A stretch of DNA of 64,000 bases from Streptomyces sp. NBC_01288 (lineage in GTDB: Bacteria; Actinomycetota; Actinomycetes; Streptomycetales; Streptomycetaceae). Every line of letters starts with the position of its first letter. Position 1 is the first letter of the stretch. Position numbers and translations under genes: made by a program. Below are positions 34,094 through 42,249 of the stretch, piece by piece. The notes under the pieces are model-generated. The model did not search any database, had not been told where the DNA came from, and saw nothing but the letters and a program-made list of their open reading frames with translations. The DNA is taken from positions 7,253,001-7,317,000 of the forward strand of contig NZ_CP108427.1 of assembly GCF_035982055.1 (NCBI RefSeq). Reading direction: 5' to 3'.

Positions 34094-35296
34094 TCAACTA
34101 CCCGGCGCGCGCGTCGGCGGAGGTGGAAACGCCGGGGGCGGTGGGATCTCCGGCCGACGCGTCCGCCGGGATCGCCGTACGGCCAGCAGGACGCCGGTCG
34201 TCGTGAGGACCGCCAGGCCCCCGCCGATCGTCAGCAGCCATGCCGGGACGCCCGCGACCTTGCTCAGGTGGTCCTCGTAGATCACCTGCTGGAACGTCGC
34301 GTCCGTCGCCGTGCGGCGCAGCAGGTGGTCGCCGGTGATGCGGGACGGGTCGGGGAACTCCTGGTTCACGGCGGTCAGGAACGGGGTGCCCTTGGCGAGG
34401 GCGGCCAGTGGGCCGGAGGTGGTGGTGACGCGGCCGGCGTAGGCGACCTGCGGCTGCGAGCCGCCGATCGTGCTGCTGAGTTTCATGCGGTGCGCGGCGA
34501 AGATGTACAGGCCGAGCGACTGCGGGGTGCCGGCCAGGCGGGACAGGCGCATCGGGTAGACGGGGGACTCGGCGGCGAAGGTGAGGTGCAGGGGGTCGAG
34601 GGCGCCGTTCAGGGCCGTGCCGGCGGTCGCGGGGGCGAGGCGGATGGCCACGTACTCCCAGCGCTGGTCGACGTACGGCTGAAGGGCCTGGTCAAGGCGG
34701 GACGGCAGAACGAACCCGTTCGTGTGCAACCAGTCGCCGAGCGCGTCCGGGTCGGTGGCCGTCAGCCGGGCCACGTCGAAGGGGCCGAGCCGCTCACGGC
34801 CGACCACGCCCACTCCGGGAGCCGTCACGGCGCCGGGCGGGGGGCCGCCGCCGGCGCCGCCGGAGACGAGCGGCCAGTCGCCGTCCTGGGGCCAGAAGTG
34901 CGAGCGGGCGCGGTGCACGGGCGCGGTGAGCGTGTTCAGCGCGTCGAAGAGCTTGGGGTCGGCGAGCGTGGCCGTCGCCCGGTGCGGCACCGGCATGATC
35001 CACGCTGCCTGGCGCGCGTCCCCGGAGACAGTGAGCCGCATCACGATCTGCTCCTGGCGCCCGTCCCAGCGCACCACGGACGCCTCGCGTCCCACCGCCA
35101 CCTGTTGCGAACCGCCCGGCACCAGGGCGCCGCAGCCGCATGCCCAGGCCGGGGACACCAGCGATCCGAGTTGCAGGGCGAACAGCGCCAGGACGACGGC
35201 CGTCACGCGCGCGCGTGCCCGCCCCCGCCCCTGCCTCCGCAAGGACTTCAGTAGTGACCCCCGCGGCGAAACGATCAGTAAACCGATCATGTCCAC
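34094..35296 (-). CDS. DUF2330 secreted/membrane protein
   Basis: A 400-residue protein with a signal peptide ending SPAWACGCGAL (CGCG is the family hallmark right after the cleavage region), a large extracytoplasmic DUF2330 domain (WIMPVPHRATATL, GFVLPSRLD) and a C-terminal membrane helix (WLLTIGGGLAVLTTTGVLLA) with a basic, Pro-rich cytoplasmic tail. The function of DUF2330 is unknown. The gene is divergent from the GT87/PAP2 gene. Confidence 0.78.
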   Translation of the reverse strand: MDMIGLLIVSPRGSLLKSLRRQGRGRARARVTAVVLALFALQLGSLVSPAWACGCGALVPGGSQQVAVGREASVVRWDGRQEQIVMRLTVSGDARQAAWIMPVPHRATATLADPKLFDALNTLTAPVHRARSHFWPQDGDWPLVSGGAGGGPPPGAVTAPGVGVVGRERLGPFDVARLTATDPDALGDWLHTNGFVLPSRLDQALQPYVDQRWEYVAIRLAPATAGTALNGALDPLHLTFAAESPVYPMRLSRLAGTPQSLGLYIFAAHRMKLSSTIGGSQPQVAYAGRVTTTSGPLAALAKGTPFLTAVNQEFPDPSRITGDHLLRRTATDATFQQVIYEDHLSKVAGVPAWLLTIGGGLAVLTTTGVLLAVRRSRRTRRPEIPPPPAFPPPPTRAPGS

Positions 35297-35453
35297 AAGC
35301 TATCGGGCCGTCGGGCCGGTCGGAAGCGCGTAGTTATTTGCCGTGTCCAGGCAACCGGGGGCCGACTATCGTCATCCGGACAAAAGGAGGGCGGACGTCA
35401 GGTGAAGGGGGGGTTGCCTGCGTCTCTCCCGCAGGGGGTGCGAACCTCATAGG

Positions 35454-35490
35454 GTTCCCAGAGGGAACAACCACGCGCGTGATCGCGTGG
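35454..35490 (+). promoter_or_regulatory. Two hairpins in the leader of the GT87/PAP2 gene
   Basis: GTTCCC-AGA-GGGAAC (35454-35468) and CCACGCG...CGCGTGG (35471-35490) are perfect inverted repeats close to the ribosome site (GGAGG at 35503). They could form stacked hairpins that affect translation. No known riboswitch class is recognised. Confidence 0.45.
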
Positions 35491-35517
35491 GACGAGCGGG
35501 GCGGAGGCCTACGAGGC

Positions 35518-37581
35518 GTGGCGAACGTGGAGCACAGCGGGGGACCGGCGGGAGCCGCGGGAGCATTCGGGTCGAGTGCCGCCCAGACGGCCAGGGCACG
35601 GCTGCGTGTGGCGCGCCTGGGTCTGTGGCTGGTCGCCGCGGTCCTCGCCGTACGGCAGGTGGCCGTGGTCCTCAGCACCCCGCAGGGGGACCGGCTGACC
35701 GACCTGGAGACCTGGGTCGGACCGAACGGCGTCCTTCATGTGAAGGGCTCGCTGTACGACTCGACGCAGTTCACCGGCACCCCCTTCGGCGGGCTCGTCC
35801 TCAAACCGCTCACCCGGGCCGCGGAACAGGCCCTCGGCTGGGGCTGGACCTTCGGCACGCTGCTGCTGGTCGTCGCGCTCGGCCTGGTCGTCTCCCGCGC
35901 CCTGCCCAAGCCCGTCACCCGCCGTGCCTCGCTGCTCGCCGCGCCCGTCGCGATCAGCCTGCTCATGCTGTCGCTGCCGGTGCGCAACACCCTCTGGCTC
36001 GGCCAGACCAGCATCATCCCGGTCCTGCTCGTCCTGCTCGGCTGCTTCACCGTGCGCGGCGAGCGGTCCAGCGGGGTGCTGATCGGCCTCGCCGCCGCGC
36101 TCCAGCCGACCGTGCTGCTGTTCGCGCCGCTGCTGTGGTTCACCGGCCGGCGCCGGGCCGCCGTCACCTCCATGCTGACGTTCGCCGCGAGCGTGGCGAT
36201 CGCGTGGGCCGCGATGCCGCACGACTCGTACACCTACTGGGTGCACCACATGGCCGGTGCCGGCCTCGGCGGCGCGGCCGACGGCCTGGGCAACCAGTCG
36301 CTGCACGGCGCGCTGCTGCGCCTCGGCCTCACCGGCCCGCTGGAGATCGGCCTGTTCCTGGCCCTCGGCGCGGCCGTCACCTACCTGGGCCTGCGCCGGG
36401 CCGTGCGGTACGCGCGTGACGGACAGCTGCTGCTCGCGGTCGCGATCACGGGCTGCGCGGCGATCGCGGTGTCGCCGACGACCTGGCAGCACCAGCTGCT
36501 GTGGGTGCTGCTCGCGGTGGTCGGCCGGGTCGGCAAGCGGGCCTCGGACCGCTTCGTGTGGCCGATCGCGGTGATCCTCGTGGTCACCCTGCCCGCGAAG
36601 ATGATGCTGCCGAACATGGCGGCCCTCTACCCGCTGCGTGACAACGTCGTCCTGCTCATGGCGCTCGCCGCCGCGACCATGGTCCCGTTCCTGTCCCGCA
36701 CCTCCGAGTACTACCGCCGCCCGATCCCCACGGAGTACGCCGAGCCGGTCCCCACGCGCTGGAAGCACGTCCCGCTGCTCCCGTTCCTGCGCCGCGTCCT
36801 GACCCGCCCGAACCTCCTCCTCGAACTCCTCCTGATCCGCGTCACCTACGCCGCCTACCAGCAGGTCCGCCTCGCGGCGACCGGCGGCACCAACTCGGGC
36901 GGCCGGGCCACGGCGGAACACCACGGCCACGAGATCCTCTCGATCGAGCGCTTCCTGCACATCGACATCGAGCACGCGGTCAACCACTGGGTCGTGAAGG
37001 TCGACTTCCTCAAGGACTTCTTCAACTTCTACTACGAGTCCTTCCACTTCGTGGTCCCCCTGACGGTCATGGCCGTCCTGTACTGGCGCCGCCCGGTCGA
37101 CTACCGCTGGGCCCGCTCGGCCCTGGGCTTCGCCACCCTCCTCGCCCTGGTCGGTTTCTGGCTCTACCCGCTGGCCCCGCCCCGCCTGCTCCCCGGCCTC
37201 GGCATCATCGACACGGTCCACGGCGTCCAGGACTTCTCCAAGCCGGACTACGGCACCCTCACCGCCCTCACCAACCAGTACGCGGCGATGCCCTCGCTGC
37301 ACTTCGGCTGGTCCCTGTGGTGCGGCGTCGTCATCTTCGCCCTCGCCCCCAAGTGGTGGATGAAGGCCCTGGGCCTCCTGCACCCCTTCTTCACCGTCTC
37401 CGCGATCGTCGCGACCGGCAACCACTGGATCCTGGACGCGGCCGGCGGCGCGGCGGTAGTCGCCGCGGGCTTCGGCCTGGCGTACGTCTTCCAGGGCCCG
37501 AGGGCACGCTCGCTACGGCCCAAATCGCTTGAGATCAACACCGAGTCGGAGCCGGAGACGGGCGACCGTATTCGGAGCTGA
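35518..37581 (+). CDS. Bifunctional GT87 glycosyltransferase/PAP2 phosphatase
   Basis: A 687-residue polytopic protein. GTG 35518 has GGAGG 11 nt upstream. The N-terminal ~370 residues form a GT-C fold, GT87/DUF2029 (polyprenol-dependent mannosyltransferase type: SLYDSTQFTGTPF, RNTLWLGQTSIIPVLLVLLG). The C-terminal part is a membrane PAP2 phosphatase with AMPSLHFGW near 592 and GNHWILDAAGG near 634 (catalytic His pair). This fusion is known in actinobacteria and probably builds or recycles a lipid-linked mannan glycan. Its last 16 codons lie in the 57-bp direct repeat; the gene is intact. Confidence 0.88.
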   Translation: MANVEHSGGPAGAAGAFGSSAAQTARARLRVARLGLWLVAAVLAVRQVAVVLSTPQGDRLTDLETWVGPNGVLHVKGSLYDSTQFTGTPFGGLVLKPLTRAAEQALGWGWTFGTLLLVVALGLVVSRALPKPVTRRASLLAAPVAISLLMLSLPVRNTLWLGQTSIIPVLLVLLGCFTVRGERSSGVLIGLAAALQPTVLLFAPLLWFTGRRRAAVTSMLTFAASVAIAWAAMPHDSYTYWVHHMAGAGLGGAADGLGNQSLHGALLRLGLTGPLEIGLFLALGAAVTYLGLRRAVRYARDGQLLLAVAITGCAAIAVSPTTWQHQLLWVLLAVVGRVGKRASDRFVWPIAVILVVTLPAKMMLPNMAALYPLRDNVVLLMALAAATMVPFLSRTSEYYRRPIPTEYAEPVPTRWKHVPLLPFLRRVLTRPNLLLELLLIRVTYAAYQQVRLAATGGTNSGGRATAEHHGHEILSIERFLHIDIEHAVNHWVVKVDFLKDFFNFYYESFHFVVPLTVMAVLYWRRPVDYRWARSALGFATLLALVGFWLYPLAPPRLLPGLGIIDTVHGVQDFSKPDYGTLTALTNQYAAMPSLHFGWSLWCGVVIFALAPKWWMKALGLLHPFFTVSAIVATGNHWILDAAGGAAVVAAGFGLAYVFQGPRARSLRPKSLEINTESEPETGDRIRS

Positions 37582-37589
37582 TGCGGTAC
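37533..37589. repeat. 57-bp direct repeat, left copy (att-like)
   Basis: Exactly identical over 57 bp to 42193-42249; the flanking bases on both sides differ. It includes the last codons and stop of the GT87/PAP2 gene. Together with the right copy it brackets a four-gene cassette and leaves both native flanking genes complete, as attL/attR of an integrated element would. Confidence 0.9.
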
Positions 37590-37605
37590 GGGGCGGTTGC
37601 TCCGG

Positions 37606-38742
37606 TCAGCCGCCCCGGATCAGGGCTCCCACCTCCCGCTTGAGGAGTGTGTCCTGGCAGAACTCGAAATGATCCACGCGGCGCAGATCGAAGACCTGCC
37701 TGATGCCACGCTGCCGGGCCAGCGCGACGACGTTGTTGAACCGATGCTCGAAATGGATCGAGAAGAACACCTTGGTCCTGTCGCTGATGGACCTGATGCG
37801 TTCGACGCGCTGGAAGAAGAGCTCGTACTGGCCGTCCGGCTCCCAGTAGTCCCACAGGTCCGCCGCATGGCGCTGCACCTGCCCCAGGTCCTTGCCGCTG
37901 ATCTTGTGGAGGTACTCGCAGAAGTTCTGGAACTCCACGAGTTCTTCCGGGATCTGCGCTATTCGCTTCAGTTCGGCCAGCGGCTGATCCGGATTGAGGT
38001 GGGCCACCTTTCCCGAAATGACCATCGTGGAATGGTTGATGTTCGGGTCGAGCAGCAGGACCGACTTGATCTTCGGCTGCCGCTCCGGATGGTCCCGCCA
38101 CAACTCGGCCAGGCGGAAGAGCATGTCGCAGCCAACGGAGAATCCCACCAGGGTGATGCGCTTGTACGGATACTGCCGGTGCAGGTTGTTGATGGCTCCG
38201 CTGATGAGATCGGTGTGGGCGACTATCCCGATGGGGCGATATCGGCCGTCTCTTGCTTCTTCCGCGTTGTGCCCGAACAGCGTGATGGCGGCCGTGTGCT
38301 GCCGGGCGACATTCATGAACGGCCGGAAGTCGTCCGCGTCGAGGCCGAGTCCGTGCAAGAGGACGACGAGATCGGACGACTCGGTACGGCGCTCCAGATA
38401 CCAGAGCTGTCGCCCTATGACCGCGTTGTCCGACGGGAGATCCTCCTCGAAGTCGTCCGCGTGGATGTCGAAGAAGCGCTTCACGACCTCGCGTCGCATT
38501 TCGCGCCGGCGCTCGGCGAGGCCGCGCGCCCACCAGGCGAGGGAGGCGATGCCGGTGACGGCCAGGATCACCAGCGTGCCGCCGGCGATCACGTGGCTCC
38601 AAGTCCATCCGATCACGGCACGCGCCTCGTCGCTGTAGATCCCGATGGCAGCCCCCAGGGCGCCTCCGACCAGGGTGACGGCCGCTTTGCGCCGGGCGGC
38701 GAAGGCGACCGCGCGCTCGACCAGCGGCCAGTGCTGGATCAT
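37606..38742 (-). CDS. Membrane-anchored alpha/beta hydrolase (cassette gene)
   Basis: A 378-residue protein. Two membrane helices (about 19-36 and 45-68) precede a cytoplasmic alpha/beta hydrolase with oxyanion motif VLLHGLGLDADDF, nucleophile elbow LVGFSVGCDML, Asp in LLLDPNINHSTM and His in VDHFEF. ATG 38742 overlaps the upstream gene's TGA by 4 bp, so translation is coupled. It is a paralogue of the divergent gene at 41334, sharing HGLGLDA, GFS-G and SKDFGQV/GKDLGQV blocks. Ser-hydrolase or acyltransferase activity is likely; the substrate is unknown. It ends 16 bp from the left repeat. Confidence 0.8.
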   Translation of the reverse strand: MIQHWPLVERAVAFAARRKAAVTLVGGALGAAIGIYSDEARAVIGWTWSHVIAGGTLVILAVTGIASLAWWARGLAERRREMRREVVKRFFDIHADDFEEDLPSDNAVIGRQLWYLERRTESSDLVVLLHGLGLDADDFRPFMNVARQHTAAITLFGHNAEEARDGRYRPIGIVAHTDLISGAINNLHRQYPYKRITLVGFSVGCDMLFRLAELWRDHPERQPKIKSVLLLDPNINHSTMVISGKVAHLNPDQPLAELKRIAQIPEELVEFQNFCEYLHKISGKDLGQVQRHAADLWDYWEPDGQYELFFQRVERIRSISDRTKVFFSIHFEHRFNNVVALARQRGIRQVFDLRRVDHFEFCQDTLLKREVGALIRGG

Positions 38743-39791
38743 CGCCTCCAGCCCTGTCCCGCGAGCTCGGTGAACCCGTCGCGCACCGTCACGGTGCCCA
38801 CGAAATGTCCGTCGGAGACATCCGCGACATGCAGTGGCTTCGGGCTCCCGTCCGGATAGGCGTGCACGACGCATCCCATCCGGGTCAGCGCGTGGCTGGG
38901 TTCCATGCTCAACAGCAGGCTCGGGTTCTCCATCGCGCCCACCACGGTCTCGATGATCCGCCTTGTGACGTCCTCGGTGTACTGGTAGAACACGAAGTTG
39001 CAGGTCACCACGTTGATGCGATGGGCTTCCAGGAAACCGGCCAGCGCGGGCAGGTCGAGGATGTCGAGTGGCTCCAACACCCGCTCGGTGTCCGCCGGTT
39101 CGGCCTGTTCCAGTGACCAGCGAACCTCCTCGAACCGCTGCTCGTAGTAGTCGGAGGGGCCGTGACAGGCCCGGACCCAGTCGAGCGTGGGCAGCGGCGG
39201 CCGGTCGACGCCGGCGACGAAGGCCAGCGGAATCCTTCGGAATTCGGGCGCCGCGGGCTGCCAGCGCAGGTCTTTGGCGAAGCGGTCGAATATCCGTCGG
39301 TTGTTCAGCTGGCGCGGCAGCAGCCCGATGCTGGTGCCGAGGTCGAGGAGCCGGACCCGGCGAAGGCGCCGGAACTCGGCGAAGGCTCCGACGACGAGCT
39401 GCGGCACCAGGAACCTGCGTGCTCCGGTGTACGAGTTGGAGCGGCTTTCCATCAGGCGGGTGATGTCGTCCGCCCGTTCCGCAAGAGCGCGTGCGAGGAC
39501 GGGAGTACGCCGTGGCGGGGACAGCTCCGCGCGGAACACATCCGCGAACGCCGTGTCCTGGAGGGCGAGTTGACGTACGGCGATGCCGATCAGGGTGATG
39601 GCGTGGGTGTCGCTGATGTCGGGCCGCCGCGACCAGAGCGCGGCCAGCAACTCGTCGAGCCCGCCGGTCCGTTCGGACGCGGCCACCTCGCTCAGACACT
39701 CGTGGAACAGGGACCAGCCGTGGTTCCCCTGTTGGTGCCGCCCCATGTCGGTCAGGGTCTTGAGCAGTGACTCCTTGCGTGTGGAGAGCAC
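38739..39791 (-). CDS. DUF2332-like protein (cassette gene)
   Basis: A 350-residue protein from GTG 39791 (AGGAG 12 nt upstream). The C-terminal two thirds follow DUF2332: VRLLDLGTSIGLLPRQLNN (resembles SAM motif I; the family has ELGASAGLN), LDWVRACHGPSDYYEQRFEE and TCNFVFYQYTEDVTRRIIE. The family looks like a degenerate class I methyltransferase and has no proven activity. It lies between and is probably cotranscribed with the ligase and the hydrolase, overlapping the hydrolase by 4 bp. Its role in the cassette is unknown. Confidence 0.65.
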   Translation of the reverse strand: MLSTRKESLLKTLTDMGRHQQGNHGWSLFHECLSEVAASERTGGLDELLAALWSRRPDISDTHAITLIGIAVRQLALQDTAFADVFRAELSPPRRTPVLARALAERADDITRLMESRSNSYTGARRFLVPQLVVGAFAEFRRLRRVRLLDLGTSIGLLPRQLNNRRIFDRFAKDLRWQPAAPEFRRIPLAFVAGVDRPPLPTLDWVRACHGPSDYYEQRFEEVRWSLEQAEPADTERVLEPLDILDLPALAGFLEAHRINVVTCNFVFYQYTEDVTRRIIETVVGAMENPSLLLSMEPSHALTRMGCVVHAYPDGSPKPLHVADVSDGHFVGTVTVRDGFTELAGQGWRR

Positions 39792-39826
39792 GGTCCTGTC
39801 ACTCCTTCAGAGACGAGAGGCGCGGC

Positions 39827-41158
39827 TCACGCGACCGCCATGCGGTTCGGCAGCCGCGACTGAGCGGGAGAACGCCCCCTCAGCGTGTAGTTCTCCGCGA
39901 AACGCTCCACCGCGTCGGACACCTCCGGTGACACCCCCAGCCGCCGTACCCCGGCCAGGGCCATGGGGATCAGCGTCCGGGCGAGCGTACGCAGTTCGGG
40001 GTCGGCCAGGCCGTTCCGCGCGGCGTTGATCCAGTCGTGACGCGAGGGAACCAGGGACGCGGCCCGGATGAGCGAGGAGAGCGCGTCGGAGTTGGTCCTG
40101 TCGTCCATGAGCGCCGCCACCACGGCTACGGGCACCACCCAGTCGTCGGCCGCCTGAGCGTCGATCATGCGCAACTCCAGGTGCCCGCAGGCGCGGACGG
40201 GCGGCACCAGCGACTTGAGATGGTGGAAGACGTCCTCGGCGCGTACCGCGCGCGGGCCCATGCCGCGCAGCCAGTGCCCGAGGGACAGCCCGGCGGGCGC
40301 GGACTCCCAGGTCGCCGCGTAGTCGTCCAACTCCTGTGCCCCGTAAGGGGAGGACAGCACGTGAGCGGGGCCCGGCCGGCGTATGGACACCACTTGTGCG
40401 TCGAACGCGTACCGGGTCCACACGCTGCGCGGATCACTGCCCGGAGGCAGCGGTCCGCTGCGGAAGCGGTCGGCCCGGAACCGCAGCAACTGCCGCCCGG
40501 AGACGGCGGAGGTCTCCCGTGGGCCGCACACCTCCAGGACGGGGGAGTTGGCGAAGACCGCCATCAGCACGGGCCCCAGGGCGTTGGCGATCAACCAGCG
40601 TCGTGAGCGTCCCCGCCATCCGTCCGAGCCGTCCCCGGCGTCCACGTTGACCTGCACGGACGCGGTGTTGCACAGCAGGGCGTCGCCGACGCCGCCGCGC
40701 TGCGCGTAATAGTCCTTCAGCGCCCGATAGCGGGGCAGCGCGACGGTGAACCGAGGGGGACGGCGGTCGAGGCCGGCGCCCAGGAGCCGCATCCCCGACA
40801 ACTGGGCCCGGCTCCGGAGTACGGCCAGATCAGCGGCTACGGCGTCGATACAGCTCTGCAGCGAATTGCGGGGCGGGCCGCTCAACTCCAGCTGTCCACC
40901 GGGCTCCCAGGAGATCCGGCTCCCTTCCGGGAGCGGTTTCCCGGCCAGCCGGGCGATACCGGTGAGTTCCGCCGCGCTCGCCCGCCGTCCAGGATCGTCC
41001 ACCGGCAGGACGAACCATTCCAGCTCCACGCCTATACGACCCACGCGCTCTCGCGACAGCGAGTGATTGAAGATCAGCCTTCTGGCGTCCAACTCACTCA
41101 ACGCACTTTCCAATGAAGCACGCTCCCCCCGGACCGTTGGATCATTCAGGTAAGTCAC
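39827..41158 (-). CDS. EgtA-like glutamate-cysteine ligase family protein (cassette gene)
   Basis: A 443-residue GCS2-family ligase. Motifs match EgtA: VGRIGVELEWFV near residue 43, WEPGGQLELSGPP and NTASVQVNVDAG, the glutamate- and ATP-binding strands. EgtA makes gamma-glutamylcysteine for ergothioneine, but egtB-E are absent here, so the amine partner may differ. GTG 41158 (VTYLNDPTV) is the likeliest start, though without a good ribosome site. It heads the minus-strand operon, 35 bp before the DUF2332-like gene, and is divergent from the second hydrolase. Confidence 0.75.
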   Translation of the reverse strand: MTYLNDPTVRGERASLESALSELDARRLIFNHSLSRERVGRIGVELEWFVLPVDDPGRRASAAELTGIARLAGKPLPEGSRISWEPGGQLELSGPPRNSLQSCIDAVAADLAVLRSRAQLSGMRLLGAGLDRRPPRFTVALPRYRALKDYYAQRGGVGDALLCNTASVQVNVDAGDGSDGWRGRSRRWLIANALGPVLMAVFANSPVLEVCGPRETSAVSGRQLLRFRADRFRSGPLPPGSDPRSVWTRYAFDAQVVSIRRPGPAHVLSSPYGAQELDDYAATWESAPAGLSLGHWLRGMGPRAVRAEDVFHHLKSLVPPVRACGHLELRMIDAQAADDWVVPVAVVAALMDDRTNSDALSSLIRAASLVPSRHDWINAARNGLADPELRTLARTLIPMALAGVRRLGVSPEVSDAVERFAENYTLRGRSPAQSRLPNRMAVA

Positions 41159-41333
41159 AGGAATGTATTGGGTGCGGGTGCTCTTTACCCACGTCCAGGG
41201 GTGCCTGAAGCATGCCGACACAGCCTGGCCTAAAAATCCCGATTCCCGCACGTGTGGGTCGGGTATTGGGCTAGGGTCTGGGGTCTCTGGCAGTGGATTC
41301 ATCATCCAGACCTTCGAGAGAGTGACCGATTTC

Positions 41334-42179
41334 ATGACGACCGTTCCGCTTCCCGACCGTCTGGCTCATGAAAAATTCGGGCAGCTGACCTATTTGGAAC
41401 GTGTGGCCGATTCTCCTGCGATCAGTATGTTTTTTCACGGTCTGGGGCTTGATGCCACTGACTATCAGGAGTATCTGGAGACACACGACACCCATGGGAT
41501 CGCCGTCAGCCTGGCCGGTTATGCGCCGGGGCATGCGGACCCTCTTCCTCCGGTGCCGGCCAGTAGGCATGTCGAGATGGTCGCGGACTTCGTCGAGTGG
41601 ATCGGCCGCGAGAATCCGCACAAGCGGATCATCTTGATCGGGTTCTCCCTGGGCGCTGACCTGGTACTACAGCTCGCGGAACACTGGACGGCCGCCCCCG
41701 TTCGCAGGTGCCCCCCGGTCGCCGGTGTTCTCCTGCTCGACCCCAATGTGAACCAGTCGACCATGACGATCTCGCGGCTCTTCGCATCCGCCGACCGCCG
41801 TGATCCCACCTCCGCGCTGAAAGAACTCGTGGGCCTGGCGAATGATCAGGCGGTGTTCCGGTCGCTGTGCAGTTATGCGCTCAAGATTACGTCGAAAGAT
41901 TTCGGTCAGGTGCATCAACTTGCCACGGACATGATCCATTACTGGGACCCCGCGGGATACGATCAGTTCGGCGCTCGCGTCACCAGGGTGGCTGAAGTCG
42001 CGGACGTGGTCAAAGTCGTACTCTCGGCCGACTACGAAGAACATCTGGACGGTATGCGGAACGCGGTGCGGCGCCATGGTCTGAATTTGGCCAATGTCGA
42101 GCTCGCTATTACCGGACTCGGCCATTTCGATCTCATCGAGAATGATTTCCTCTCGCGCGAGCTGAAATCCATCGGCTGA
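41334..42179 (+). CDS. Soluble alpha/beta hydrolase paralogue (cassette gene)
   Basis: A 281-residue protein without membrane helices. Oxyanion motif FFHGLGLDATDY, nucleophile elbow LIGFSLGADLV, Asp in LLLDPNVNQSTM and His in GLGHFDL reproduce the cassette's other hydrolase, and long stretches align (KITSKDFGQVHQLATDMIHY against KISGKDLGQVQRHAADLWDY). Of the first 46 codons after ATG, 22 end in A or T, unlike the flanking genes, which suggests foreign origin. ATG 41334 has no strong ribosome site; GTG 41322 is an alternative. It stops 13 bp before the right repeat. Confidence 0.8.
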   Translation: MTTVPLPDRLAHEKFGQLTYLERVADSPAISMFFHGLGLDATDYQEYLETHDTHGIAVSLAGYAPGHADPLPPVPASRHVEMVADFVEWIGRENPHKRIILIGFSLGADLVLQLAEHWTAAPVRRCPPVAGVLLLDPNVNQSTMTISRLFASADRRDPTSALKELVGLANDQAVFRSLCSYALKITSKDFGQVHQLATDMIHYWDPAGYDQFGARVTRVAEVADVVKVVLSADYEEHLDGMRNAVRRHGLNLANVELAITGLGHFDLIENDFLSRELKSIG

Positions 42180-42192
42180 GAACCGGTCCGCT

Positions 42193-42249
42193 GATCAACA
42201 CCGAGTCGGAGCCGGAGACGGGCGACCGTATTCGGAGCTGATGCGGTAC
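42193..42249. repeat. 57-bp direct repeat, right copy (att-like)
   Basis: Identical to 37533-37589, 4660 bp away. It encodes the last residues and stop of the minus-strand membrane protein gene. If the interior and one copy were removed, the GT87/PAP2 gene and this membrane protein gene would converge with overlapping ends, presumably the ancestral arrangement. Confidence 0.9.

Noticed and set aside
37590..42192. Integrase, transposase or terminal inverted repeats of the cassette
   Set aside because: None is seen. The four genes fill the interval and no inverted ends are found at the repeats, so the cassette cannot be called an IS or an ICE.
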